This document shows positions 26,513-37,878 of a DNA stretch of 64,000 bases, piece after piece. The notes beneath the pieces were generated by a model. The model worked only from the letters and a program-made list of their open reading frames with translations. It had not been told where the DNA came from and made no database searches. The stretch comes from Austropuccinia psidii (lineage: Eukaryota > Basidiomycota > Pucciniomycetes > Pucciniales > Sphaerophragmiaceae). The translations under genes and the position numbers were made by a program. Every line of letters begins with the position of its first letter. The stretch's first letter is position 1. The stretch lies in the NCBI GenBank assembly GCA_023105745.1, contig JALGQZ010000008.1, forward strand, positions 44,079,618-44,143,617, in the 5' to 3' direction.

Positions 26513-28412
26513 TGTAAGATGTGTCTATGAAACTGTTGATAATATTACTATTAATCAGCAGTACTATGACTGTTTTTATGAAATATAATAATAAAATATT
26601 ATTATAAGCACAATTAACTAATTCAAGAATTATTCCTTTTATGTTTTATACACTACTGATGATCATAACAGTAATCAGTAATTTTCTACAAGAATCAATT
26701 ACAAGAGGAATTTAATAATAAAAACTTCTTTATTAAAATAATATAATTATTTTAATATAAAATTATCTTTTACAAGAATAATTATAAAGATAACTCTAGA
26801 AGAAAACTATTACTAGCAAAAAACTTTAAGAATTAAGACAAATCACTCGCTATTAAACCAATGAACCTTTTTAGAAAATAATAGTAGAGATATTTGACAT
26901 AGAATTGTGGATTTAATGGATCAAAAACTATTTTATAGCAATATTATAGCAATATATGGTTGATTTCTATTATTTAACGTCCTTATTATTCATTCTGAAG
27001 GAATTGAAAAACTTTGGAAAAGATTTGACTAATACTTGTTGGTACTAAAGGTATAATTGAATAATGTGATAATTTGGAAAAAACAGAAAGAGGCAGCCTC
27101 TTTTAAGTCTAAGACAGCTTACAGAGGCCTTCCATTGAGCAAATTCAAAACCACTGGGTTATAAAATAATAAACTTTTTTGGATTATTGATTGCATCATA
27201 TGCTGTCATGTAAGATTATCATAATTACTTAATTGAGGCTTTTAAGTGATTACCAACCCATTTATGGTTAAGAATAAAAGGAGTAACAACTGTAAATCTT
27301 CTTTTATTCCAAAATAATAATTCATTTCTCAAATCTATTGATGTTATTGGAAATTTCATCACAGAATGTATTTTCTGTAAATTTTTAAAGATTCTGTGTT
27401 TTATGTGGAATCATCAAAGATGGACTGTAAGTAAAACTTTTAATTTTACAGATAAAAGTATAATTTTTTTTGGTTTTTATATGTAGTATACCATTTCCAA
27501 TAGGTCCTGAACGTTTCAGAAAGGTTCATTAAAAATTGTATTTTTAATGAATTTTTGAAGTTTTTACCTCATTTCTATGTAGAATTGGAAATAGCAGTAT
27601 ATGGCTGGTTGCTATGAGGTAAATCAATGGATACTAGTCCAAAAAGGGTTTTAATCAATATTTTGGGGTTTATCCATGGAAAATCATTAATAATTGACAT
27701 GGTTACATGAGTCTGAATTGCTCTTTACCTCCTTGGCACATCAAAATAGCAGCTTATTTGCTATTTTCTTATGATATACTGAAGTTTTGACTTGGTAACC
27801 AAGTTCCCAAAAGGTTTTAGTTTACTAATTTGGCCAATATCAGGCATGGAACCAAGCTTTAGAGCTTTCCACGCCTCAGACGCCTCAGAAGCTGGGTACC
27901 CTGGCTCTCTTTGATGTCTTTTGTCCCCTCTAGCTATTTTCACGTCAAAAATAGAGATTCAGGTTTAAAGACTGATATCCACTATGGGTTTACCAAAAGT
28001 GCATATAGGAATACCATAGTGTTAATTGCTCAAAGCATGCATAACACTATTCTTGGTGATATGTAACATGGGATTTCTCACATTCCCATTATTTTGGCCT
28101 GAAGTTGAGAAAAACAAAAATTTTCACAGATTGTTTATGTGGTATTGAAGTATTTTCCATATTACCACCTCAAAGTGTTCATTTGAGCTGATTCACTCTA
28201 TGGAGCTACCCTGGGTGAAATTTGTGTAGAAGTCAAATATGGCTTTAAATCAATTGATTTACTTGTTCAATAAAAAGTTATCCATATTTTCTGAAATCAA
28301 AAATGATGAATTTTGAATATATGCATGACTTATGGGTTCTGCATAGTTCAGAATTTATTTTTAAGATAGCTGTGGCCTATTTGGGTATGTAAAATATACC
28401 TCAAGGCTCACA
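26513..28412 (-). repeat. 5' LTR of element B
   Basis: This is a direct repeat of 18163-20068. It differs by scattered substitutions and small indels, so the insertion is not recent. It is followed by TCATC and then the rest of the LINE. Confidence 0.94.
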
Positions 28413-29006
28413 TCATCACTATCCCACATAGTGACAATAAACCTAACATGGTGCCCTGGCCATAAGGGAATAGAAGGAAACAAAAAGGTGGACGTCAAGA
28501 CCAAAAAAGCTGCATCAAATCCATCAACCCAGCAACAAGGAATACATCCCAACAAAGCCAAAATAAAACCATGAATTATAAAGGATAACAAGCTGGATAA
28601 TTTCATTCCTGAAGAAAACAAGAGAATATGGGTCAAATGCTGCCCCCAAAAATTCAACAAGGCATTGAATACACAGGAGAAGGCAATCACCTCAGTTGAA
28701 AGCCAGCTTTGGAGTGAGCACATGGTGCTCAACACATATCTACACCAAATTGGGGCATGGGGGGACTCTCTTTGTGATTAATGCAATCAGACCAAAACAG
28801 TGAGACATTTCCTATCTTACTGCATAAGATGTAAAGTGCAGAGAAAAAGAATGAAAACTGACTTACAATACAACAATATTAGATTTAAGTTGGAGGACAT
28901 GAGAGGGATCCTAGAAAGCCCAGGAGCAATAGTGCATATATCCAAGTTCATAGCAGATTTGGGCAGATTTATTCATCTACTATTATACAGAGAACAGAAA
29001 TTGTGA
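28413..29006 (+). pseudogene. LINE ORF2, C-terminal part of RNase H and tail
   Basis: Together with 17840-18162 this gives the full order of RNase H motifs: DGSD, the ELEL helix, CD-QGALRK, and here the C-terminal WCPGHKGIEGN block where the last catalytic Asp/His motif is expected. The Cys block near 28800-28850 is typical of the region after RNase H in such LINEs. There is one in-frame stop near 28572 and another near 28780. Confidence 0.75.
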
Positions 29007-29125
29007 TATGACGTACCTTAAGCCAGGATTCAATGCCATACTGAAGCCAATGAAGGACAAGACAATAAGGAAAGCAGTTTAAAGTTGTGAAGCAATGTGC
29101 GACCTTACACAAGGTCAAAAAAAAG
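28413..29125 (+). mobile_element. LINE retrotransposon, 3' part
   Basis: This is the continuation of the LINE cut at 18162. The end of RNase H is readable (INLTWCPGHKGIEGNKKVD near 28430-28490). It is followed by the C-terminal Cys-containing block (RHFLSYCIRCKVQRKRM ... GRFIHL) ending at a stop at 29004-29006, and then a short 3' region ending in an A-run near 29117-29125. The exact 3' end is uncertain. Confidence 0.8.
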
Positions 29126-29469
29126 TTTCAAAACCTAACAGTGACCCTATCCCCTTTACTCATTATAGACTTAGGGTGCTTTCCATCGGAATCCCTGGCT
29201 TCTTGGCCCAACCTTCTCACTGTCCCCTTTGGAGATTAAGGAAAATTTCATCACCTTTTTCGACACCAGTAGATTCCCCCCGGTGTAACCCGGGGTTGGG
29301 AGGGGAGGCCGCAGCTTATATTCTACTTGGCTTTTCCTCCTTCCTCCACCTCCCACATTTTTTCCCTCAATATTTCTACCCCTTTGCGGGGACTTTCTGT
29401 TCCTTTCCTCTTTCTATTTTTTCTATTTTTTTCTCCATAACTTCATCCCCCAACACAATTTCCTGTATT

Positions 29470-31600
29470 TCTTCTGGCTCTGGACCAATATTGCAACCAA
29501 CAACTTCAAGAAGCTCTGATGATGTAACATGGCCAAGTGTTAGTTAAGCACCACCCAACCCAAAACTATCATCAGTATGGTCAGACTTTTCTGAGGTTGA
29601 TGAGAAGTACATAAAATGTGATGTACTGGATTGAGGTGGGAGGGCTGAAAAAAGAGATTGAAGCACGATTCAACAGGAAGTACAAATTTCATGAGCAATC
29701 AACTCCATGCTTTACATTGCATGAAAAATCCCAAACTTCAACCAATAAACCCTGGCCTTGACAAGTACATTACGTGCTCCCATGTGAAAAAGGTTTTTAA
29801 TACTGTTTTTGATGCTTTTTGTCAAATTTAAGAACTAATCCTCTTATCTTTTCTTTTTTAAGGGCTTATCATTGGAAACATTAAAAACAGCCCTTGTTTA
29901 TTTCATTTCTGATTGTGATCTGCCCCTCTCCATAACCAAATCCTCATTTTTTAGGGCCTTGCTTGAATTAAGCAATCCAACCATTCTCAAGATTTTAGTT
30001 TGTCATACAGCCCCCACATCACATTTATAAAATCTATTTTTATTTCATCAAGAGCATATTTTCCAGTTGTGCAAAATAAAAACAAAGAAACTCTCCTTTA
30101 CAGCTGATACCTGGACTAGTCCCAATGTGACAGCCTATATGGCTGTCACTGGGCATTTTATTTATGACAACTTTAAGCTCACATTGCTCTTGCTAGGATT
30201 GAGAGATATAGAAGTTTTTTTCTATTTTATGATAGGCTTGGTTCTTATATGATACTGAATGATTTTTTTCAGGGGATCACTCTGGTACATCACTTTCCAA
30301 CAATTTCTTTAGCATATTGAAGTGATACAGCTTGGATGACACAATTATTTGCATAATGGCAAACAATATTTCAGTCAGCCAAAAAAATGGCACACAAAAT
30401 AGTGAAAAAATTCCCAACATTCAGCTCTTCAGCCAACACAATAAGCTGCATGGAACATGTGATGGATTGAGGTGACTTGCTGATGGGCCAACTTCTGTTA
30501 CCACTCCAGAAGATGAATACCTTCCTGCCCCAATGTTGATTGCCAGTCTGGTCACCCCCCTGATGGTTTACAGGTGAAGTATGACTCAATAATTTCACAA
30601 GTTGCTTGATTGGGCTCATATTTACAACATAGTCCTCAAAGGCAAGAAAATTTTGTAACGATAGTGAAACTAATTTACAATGTAAAGAAACCATCAAATG
30701 CAACTAATCTTTGAGCTCATGTGTGTAAATGTTGGAATTCAACATATGAGATGCTTGAGAGAGCATCATCTCTCTGAGAAGCATATGACCAGTACTGTAT
30801 CCTGGCCCACATGCAATCATATTGGATTTCACCAACTGACTTCGAAAATCTTACTGTCATGGTCAACTTTCTTCACTCACTTTATGAAGCCACAAACATT
30901 ATATGTGGCTCCACCTACCCAACCATAAATCATTCTCTGCCACTCTATATTATATTAATTAAGCAAATATGTCAGGTAAGTCAAATTCTACTCAAGCTCT
31001 TATTAATGTTAAAATGTCTCACCCCATCACTCACATATAGGCATGCAAGCAGTATGATGTGAGACCAATCAAACCTGATTTCAATTCAATCACAAGCAAG
31101 CTGACCAAATACCTCATGATTCTGCTCTGCAAGACCCCAGTGGTCTGTGCAACAATTCTTGATCCTTGCTTCAAACTCAACTTTGGCTTGTTTTGGCATG
31201 TCAACAAATGATCTGGCTGAGATTTTTCAAGATGAAGCCAAGAAAAACTTCACTTCTCCATCTGATTTTCCCAATGGCTGGCTTATTTGATGAGCTGTAC
31301 ACCTCATCAACTCCAGATAGCAACTCATTGGAAACCAAACTACAGCAATTCTTTGCTGAGCCTCCTGAGGTCAAGTCAACTGACATTCTCTTATTTTGGA
31401 AATCTTGAGGTACAATCTTTCCAACACTTACCCAGATGGCCTGCAAGTACCTCTCAATCCCTCTGACCAGTTCCCCTTTGGAGCGGGTATTCTCTTGTGG
31501 ATGCAAGATGCTCACATACCAACAAGCTTCCATTTCTTCAATGCATGTTGAACAACTTGCATGTGTAAAAGATTGGGTTTGCAAATTTGGGCCCATTTAG
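29470..31600 (+). pseudogene. hAT transposase pseudogene
   Basis: Fragments in several frames follow the order of a hAT transposase. They are a BED-finger-like start (SSVWSDFSEVDEKYIKC near 29570-29620), the SFTADTWTSPNVTAYMAVTG block near 30090-30150 (catalytic-domain region), a LYEATNIICGSTYPTINHSL block near 30880-30940, and the C-terminal dimerisation domain at 31380-31600 (ILLFWKS, then MACKYLSIPLTSSPLERVFS, stop TAG at 31598). Stops interrupt most segments, including one inside the dimerisation domain near 31407. This was a cut-and-paste transposase; no active protein is possible. Confidence 0.8.
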
Positions 31601-31766
31601 TGTCAAGATTAAATTTTTTTAGTTACTTTTTCCATTGTTTTGTAATTGAAATTTTGAATTATTGTGCTGCCCTCCATTTGGGGACTTTGGCAGGGTCCTG
31701 CCTTCCTTGTGTACCGTTACCGTTTGAGCCCCAAGTAAGATCACCCAAAGTCCTGGCCCCGTCGCC

Positions 31767-31784
31767 GATTCCCGAATGGGAATC
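31767..31784. repeat. Perfect palindrome near the hAT/ATG16 boundary
   Basis: GATTCCC, a GAAT spacer and GGGAATC form a perfect 7-bp inverted repeat inside a GC-rich patch (31730-31817), unlike the AT-rich surroundings. A similar GC-rich palindrome (CCCCGG ... CCGGGG) lies near the other hAT end (about 29279-29296). It could be a transposase-binding subterminal motif or a promoter element of ATG16. Confidence 0.5.
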
Positions 31785-31898
31785 CCGCGGGGTTTCCCCT
31801 CTTTTCCGGGGCCGGGCTATAGACATAGTGTGGAGCTTAAATTACAATGCACTCTAAAAAATAAATAAAAAGTAAAAAATACTCAGCTAAACGCAGAG

Positions 31899-32876
31899 AT
31901 GACTAGCCACAACCACATGACTTGGCAAGATGCAATACAACAGGACTTTGAACTACGAGATTCTCAAGAAAAGGCCTTCAACTTGATAATTGAACATTGT
32001 GAGTACTCGCGAAGAGACTATTTCCTGGTAGCAGGCCGTCACCGTTGATAAGCGTCGTCCTTCGCTTTGCTATGCAGATCATCGCCTTGCGCAACAAACG
32101 GTGATCCTCAAGCAGCGCAATGGCCTGCTCCTCAAGGCGTCTAATTCAGTGGGTAGCACTGGAGCGAAAGCAGGAGCACGCGGGGGAGAGTAAGCTTGAT
32201 AAGTCATAAATGTTGCTTCAATTATGTTTGAGAAAGTCGCTTATCATGACGCTCGTTGTAGTTCTTCTGTTGCTCAAGTTTATACGGCATCGCTTGAATC
32301 TCAACTGAGCTCTTTACGGGATGAACTATCAAGTGTCTACAAGACCCAAAATCAAAATGCACAGCGTTTGCTAGTAATGAATGAGGCACTAAGGGAGCGT
32401 GATGAAAGATCTCGCAGCGAGGGGGAGGAGCTAAGATTGTTGAAAATTGAGGTGGCACGGTTGAGGGAACGCGTCGCCAATCACTCAGAGGTAATGAGAG
32501 AAAAGGAGCGAAACGTACAGGTTAGTACCAGTTCCATCTCTCAAGGTCCAAATATTCATCCAGTTTTGCCGTTGCAGATCTTGCAGGATGAATTGTCCAC
32601 CTTGCAACTTGAATATACCCAACAAGAACAGAAGATTAAGGATTTAGAGACTGATAATGCGTCATTACTGCAAAGGTTTAGTATACAATTTTTGGCATCA
32701 CTACTACACTTTTCTCACATTTCAAAGCGGGACTCTAATAATGTTTGTATTTCTATTTTTTATCCTCCAGATGGCTCGACCGCCTCAATGTTGAAGCAGC
32801 CCGAATGAATGATGCAAACCAATTCCTTGTCGAAGCTGAAAAGAAAGGCCTGCCCCATGTCGAACCGCCCGGCTAG
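31899..32876 (+). CDS. ATG16: Autophagy protein 16 (four exons)
   Basis: The product would be the coiled-coil subunit that binds the Atg12-Atg5 conjugate and directs Atg8 lipidation on autophagic membranes. Exons 31899-31998, 32078-32189, 32262-32675 and 32771-32876 join into a 243-codon frame plus stop. All three introns (79, 72 and 95 nt) start GT and end AG. The N-terminus (WQDAIQQDFELRDSQEKAFN, then IIEHYHRLAQQT across the first junction) fits the Atg5-binding helix. A long heptad-rich coiled coil follows (about residues 70-210). The last junction gives LLQRWLDRLNVEAARMNDAN, matching the conserved end of fungal Atg16 (RW, then MN). No WD40 domain is present, as expected for fungi. All exons are open, so the gene looks intact. 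It is the only ordinary host gene recognised here and lies close to a decayed hAT element. Confidence 0.9.
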
Positions 32877-34732
32877 CCATATAACTATACTATAACTTTT
32901 CAGGGTCTGCGCCGCATCCACTCTAAACTTGCTCCGCCCATTTCTAACCTTTCGCATTTTTTATTTTACCAAAGCATTTATGTGATTCTTTCTTAAACTT
33001 AACGCAATCTTAATGTATACATAGCGCCCTTAGATTTAGCTTTTTTGAGAGAAGTAGGAGTTGTGTAAAAACTTGTAATGTGCACTGAGCAGGTAGATAG
33101 GTCGCTTTTAGCCATTCATTCATTCATTGTGATGTTTTGCCACTGCTTCTATTAGGACTTTTAATATATATATATACTAATTTATTGTCAAAACTTTGAT
33201 ACAAATTCAGTACATTTGCCATTGGAATAAAGTCTAAAATCCTGTAACGTATCACAACTAATGTTAGGATTACAAAGCAGAGCTAGGCGTCATTCATGAG
33301 CAAAATGCATGAGCTGAATGGGATGAATGAAGCTCGCTAAAATTTTGAATTCAAATTGGGTTGATTATTTTCAACGTTGCATTTTTAGTGAGCTTTTACA
33401 AGCTGTTATTTGCAGCATTTTTAGAAAATGACTACGGTTTTGCTGTCGAAAAAATTCACTTCGCGAAATGTATAGAGAGGCATGCTTTCAATTCATTGTA
33501 AACAAGAGGACTTAGAGTTTTCTTATCATTTCCTCTAATGCTCATGATAGTTCAGTTTTATTCACATTCAAACTGAAAACTAGGTAAAACCCTCTTTGAT
33601 TTTTTTGCCTTTTTTCTGAATAATAATAATAATAATTTCAACTAAAACTTTGAGAAAAGTCTAAGACCCCGTTTATGATTAGATTTTGGGAATTTATTTG
33701 AGGTAATTGTCATTGAATTTTGGTGATAAAATTTGTTGTTTTTTTAACTAAATTTTAATTTAGCATTTTTTTGAAAAAAAAATCAAAAGCAAATTGCATG
33801 TAAAAACTACAATTTTGAATTACATTGATGTGTTTTTCTCAGTTTGTTTATTTCCATTGACTTTCCTGACATTTGTTATTCTTCGAAATCATAGTTAAAA
33901 TGTCTTCAATGATATTGATATGTGCAATAACACCCTTGATTGTTGTCATTGGATTTCATTTACCATCATATGAACAAGGAATCAGAATTGGGTCATTTTC
34001 AATGTCAGCTGAGCATGAAATGAGTTAACAATGGTTTTACATAGATAATAGCCCCCCTCAAAGTTACCATATACAACATGGAGAATACCCAACTTTTCTT
34101 TGACCCAAATAACACAATTAATATTTGGCATTTTGAAAAAATCACCCCACAAAAGCTGTGGTGTTTTGAATCCCCCAAAACTCAATTTTTTGACACCAAA
34201 TTCCATCTTTTCATAAAACCCATTTTTTACACTAAATGATCTCCACATCTTTTTCAAGCTACCAATTTTATGCTTCTATCATTCCAAAGAGCTTACAAAA
34301 CAGACAAATTACTTTTTGATTTAAACACGGCCCATTATGTATATACCATGGAAAGTGAGACCAATGAAGACGTTGAAGAAGAAATTTTAACCCTTGGTTA
34401 CTTCTATAAAAAGAAATATCTGAAGCAATGTCAAGTTTAAAATCCCTCATATATTTACCAAGTATATGATTTGGGAAGCTTACCATTGACAAAACATAGA
34501 CAATTATGTCAAACATCATATTCCTGCTTCCAAGATGGGGTTAACCTTATAAGCCATGATGGATTATTCAAAAAAAGTGGTGGTTGAGCAATGTGAGCTT
34601 GTGAGGTATGTATGGCATACCCATAAGGCCACATTTAACTTTTTATACATTTGATTTGGTCATGAACTGACTCATCAGATCAATTTCAGATAAAAAAGAA
34701 CAAAAAATAAGTATAACCTCATTTTTGATAAA
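32877..34732. other. ATG16 downstream region, no further gene seen
   Basis: The sequence is moderately AT-rich. It contains CATT repeats near 33114-33137, a TA run near 33167-33178 and an AAT run near 33621-33636. No open frame with recognisable similarity or plausible splicing was found. It probably includes the ATG16 3' UTR. Confidence 0.5.
33226..33231 (+). terminator. Candidate polyadenylation signal for ATG16
   Basis: AATAAA lies 350 nt after the ATG16 stop codon. The placement is plausible for a fungal 3' end, but the motif is common in AT-rich DNA and nothing else supports it. Confidence 0.25.
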
Positions 34733-34739
34733 CTGTCAC

Positions 34740-35300
34740 AACCCTGGAAAAGACCCCTCTCAATTGGTGTTTATGGCAATTCAAGCCTCCACCAATATAT
34801 GGCCAATTTGGCCATATCCTCATTTTTATGCCATTTGAACCCTCATGGCGGGAAATGGCCTTTGGGCCATATCCATTCTTCATGGTCACTCATGGCCCCA
34901 GGGCCATATCCTGAAATAGTGGCCTCCTTGGCCAATTCTTCATCCCACCAACCCCCAGGCCAATAACTTATTTCTAGGCCTGGGGCCTCTGGGCCCTCTA
35001 ACCCAATCCAGGGCATTTGGCCCACCCCCTTTGATTAGGGGATTTAGGGTCTGAATGGCATATTTAGGCCCTTTAGGCCCCCTATGGCTTCTATGGTCCA
35101 TAAGCCACGGTCCATGGGCGATGGGGCCAGTTAGGCCCCTTTTGGCCAAAAGAACCAAAGAACCCAGGACCATCAAATTGGCCATAAATGACCATGGACC
35201 CCAGTATTCCACCCATGGCCTCTGGAAACCACCAGAGCCCACCAGCTCAGTTCCAGCAAGCTTTTTCATCCAGCCAAGGGAAAGCTTTTCCCTCAGTTAT
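34740..35300. repeat. GGCC-rich stretch, left
   Basis: This stretch is unusually dense in TGGCC, GGGCC and GGCCC words (for example GGCCAATTTGGCCATATCC near 34801) in otherwise AT-rich DNA. A similar stretch lies at 37060-37640. Together they flank the gag-like ORF at 35770-37002. They could be terminal regions of one element, but I could not align them as direct repeats. Open frames here are by-products of composition. Confidence 0.4.
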
Positions 35301-35769
35301 TGACCTTGTACTGCAGGAACCAGGAATGGGGCATATATGGTATTATATAACATTACGCACCTTTTTTCCTCAGAAATACAATGGTGACACTTTCAAGACT
35401 CCATTCCAACATTTCAAGTCTTGTAAACATTTCATCAGTCCATTTCAAAGGGAAGACTTATTGTCACAGACAGTGGAACTGTGACCTATAATACCAGAAA
35501 AAGATCAAGGAAATTCAACCTTGATCTTGTAGCCTTTTCTGCTCAGTTGTGATGATTGCACAATCAAGCAACCTAGGGTCTAGTCATGGTGGTGGTGGGG
35601 GACTGTCAGTTCTGACATGACCCTGAGTGGAGAGCTCAAGTGCTTGTTGATGGTTTCTGGCATCAATGTGACAGATATTGGGAGGTTCCACTTATTTTAT
35701 ATCTTTTATCTTAGTATTTTTTAAGAGTGGGGATAGAAGTCAAATCAAACACAAACAAGGAAGTAGAAA

Positions 35770-37002
35770 CTAGTTATCTCTACCCAAATGATCAAAAGTT
35801 CTCTGGAAATCATTAATCAACTTATCTTCATACCAGGCAAATTTTGCAGCCATCTCCTCAGAAGCAGTCCCTGGAATATTCCTATCATCAGCATACATAA
35901 TCACCTACCTACTATTTCTATCAAACCTCCTAAATAACCTGGCCACAGCATCCTGATTTTCACTTGCCGTATTTGGATCCTCTCTGGTAACTCGGATAGG
36001 CCATCAATTCCTGCGCTGAAACACTTGGGCGGCAGGAAAATGCAAAGGAGAAATTTCTTCTCTTCTTCTAATGGTACTGGCCACAGGTTGAAGTTGTTGT
36101 GAGGTGACTATGGGTGAGTTTCTGGACTGTTGGATGGGGGATGGTCTTATTGCTGGATTCAAGGCAGGACTGGTGTGGGAAGAGTGTGGTGAAACAGGAG
36201 GAATGGAAGTAGGAATGGTAGCAAGAGTGGGTTGGAAAGTTCTGGGGGTACTGGGGATGAATTGAATTTGGAATCTCTTGGCAGGAGGCTGGGAAGGAGA
36301 AGTATTGGATGGATGACCAGGGAACCACCTCAACTTCTTCACTACCTTCAGCATCTGGATCAGGTGGGGAATTGGCAATTTGTCTTATTCTTTTCACTAT
36401 GCCTTCAGTTTTTATCCTGGAAATTGGGACTTCTGAGCTGGAATATATTGGACTACCACCAACTGGGATGGGCCCTCCAACATTAGTCCACCTGGCCACA
36501 TCCCTCTGCCTAGAACCAGTAACTGAATCAAGATATCAGTATCCATTCAAGCAAGAAAATCAATTCACTTACAAGAAGAATACCCTGAAGTACCATCAAG
36601 AGTAGAAGCCTCACAAACTGATAACTCTTTTCCAAAAGGCCTATCTTTCTTACTCCATAAATATCTCCTGAAGTTGGAGGCTTGCTTCCCAGTACGGCGA
36701 CATGGCTTCTTCCCAATAAAGAAGTAGTGGCATTTTGATGATCTGGGATTGTAATTTTCAAAAAAATACTTTCCCTTGGCCAAACATCCAGTACAAGCAG
36801 GATCAAGAACTTCAACTTCCTTGTAACCATCATAAGCTTGGGTGGGATCAAAATGACCAGAAGAAGCCATTGATGGTGAAGAAAATCGACTGAGAATTTC
36901 AGAACCATGAAGGACAGATGGTGGCAGCTCAGAAGGGGAATATGAGTTGATTTCAGTCAGTTTAGAACTCATTACTAAGGAATATGCAAGCATAAGATTC
37001 AA
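35770..37002 (-). pseudogene. Broken gag-like ORF of an unassigned retroelement
   Basis: Three consecutive minus-strand segments read as one protein with two frameshifts. The first (37002 to about 36560) has a Cys-containing block, CTGCLAKGKYFFENYNPRSS then CHYFFIGKKPCRR, that looks like a degraded metal-binding motif. The second is near 36499-36270 (ARWTNVGGPIPVGG; acidic PPDPDAEGSEEVE). The third (36378-35770) is a Pro/Ser-rich stretch followed by TREDPNTASENQDAVARLFR and a helical end. A stop lies near 36003. A natural start is the ATG at 36972. No pol domains adjoin it. I believe it is a gag-like protein of a rust retroelement but cannot name the family. Confidence 0.55.
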
Positions 37003-37059
37003 GGAGTCAGATCAAATCACTTCAAGTCTGAAGAAAATGGCCTCAAGGAAGTGGGGGCC

Positions 37060-37640
37060 ATAACTCAATGATGGCCCCCCTCAAATCTCTCAAGGTGGTG
37101 AGTCCACGTCTTTTTTGGAGTTAATTCACCACCCAGGACCTCCCCTGCAGCTTTGGGGAGGTCAGAATCTTTATGGTCCTGGACCCTTCTAATGGGCCCA
37201 GGCCATGTAGGTGATCAATTGGGCCATGGGCTATTTTAATGGTCCCATGAGATCCCTGAATCCCCAGAAAATTTGGGCTCAGGGGTCATTTTTGGTCCTG
37301 GGGGTCTCCAATAGCCCCCATGGCCCATGGCCCACGGACCGTAGGACCACAAAATCAGCCCAAGACCAAATTGGGCCAAGAAATGCCCTGAAGCCAAAAT
37401 AATCAAAAATCACAATAAAAAGGGCCATAACCCAAAATCAATGGTGGGGCCAATTGGACCCAAATCCACATTTTGAGGCATTTTCAGGGACAATGGGGAC
37501 AAGACCCCCCCTTTGAAAACTTTTCGAAGGGATTCCAATCAGGGAAAAAGGGGCCAAAACATCAATTTGGCCCATTCACAATGAGGTATATGAACATATA
37601 CTCATTGGCCATCAAATTTTGAGCAGAAGAGCTCTATGGC
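37060..37640. repeat. GGCC-rich stretch, right
   Basis: This has the same word bias as 34740-35300 (GGGCCATGGGC, TGGCCCATGGCCCACGG). Short segments such as ACGGTCCATGGGC (left) and GCCCACGGACCGT (right) are related as inverted rather than direct copies. It precedes the gag-like ORF on the minus strand, where a 5' LTR or leader would be expected. Confidence 0.4.
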
Positions 37641-37878
37641 ACTCATTTTGGGATGCAACCCAAAGGCCATGCCTTGAAAGGAAGTAAAGGACTGAATCCA
37701 AAGAAGAAGCATATTTTGAAGTTGAAAGCACTTACTCAAGTTAAAAAAAGGGGGAAGATAATTCAAATCAAGTATGACAGTGAAGAATTGAAGAGGGGAT
37801 TCTCAGGATAATGGTAAAGAGGAAATTATAATTAAAAAGAAATTTTTTGGAAAGATGGGGGGATATTGAGATGCCACT

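Larger units (their letters stand above)
18163..28412 (-). mobile_element. Element B: Ty3/Gypsy retrotransposon nested in the LINE
   Basis: This complete LTR element lies on the minus strand, with 1.9-kb direct LTRs (18163-20068 and 26513-28412) bounded in plus orientation by TGTAAG and GGCTCACA. It has a primer-site-like box, a purine tract, and gag then pol in Ty3/Gypsy order. The flanks TTATC and TCATC match at four of five bases. Removing it joins the two halves of the LINE RNase H domain. Its frames are longer than those of A, but several stops and shifts remain and the RT box reads YIYD. It belongs to a family distinct from A/C. Confidence 0.95.
29164..31825 (+). mobile_element. hAT-type DNA transposon, decayed
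   Basis: A transposase-like reading region (below) is bounded by GC-rich ends with short perfect palindromes. Sequences TATAGACT (29164-29171) and TATAGACA (31818-31825) match at seven of eight bases, the length of a hAT target duplication, but clear terminal inverted repeats were not found. The outer limits are therefore tentative. Its right edge lies about 73 bp before the ATG16 start codon. Confidence 0.6.

Noticed and set aside
820..28412. Repeat-induced point mutation as the cause of stops in A and B
   Set aside because: Comparing stops in A with C shows mixed changes including many G-to-T types (GGA to TGA, GAA to TAA), not a consistent CA-to-TA pattern. RIP is also not expected in rusts.
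31741..31760. Right terminal inverted repeat of the hAT matching 29166-29190
   Set aside because: The reverse complement (GGACTTTGGGTG) resembles ACTTAGGGTG at the left end, but the flanks give no target duplication there. The evidence is too weak to set the boundary.
34843..35303. Overlapping Gly/Pro-rich open frames on both strands
   Set aside because: They are a by-product of the GGCC-rich composition. Several frames are open on both strands and none resembles a protein family.
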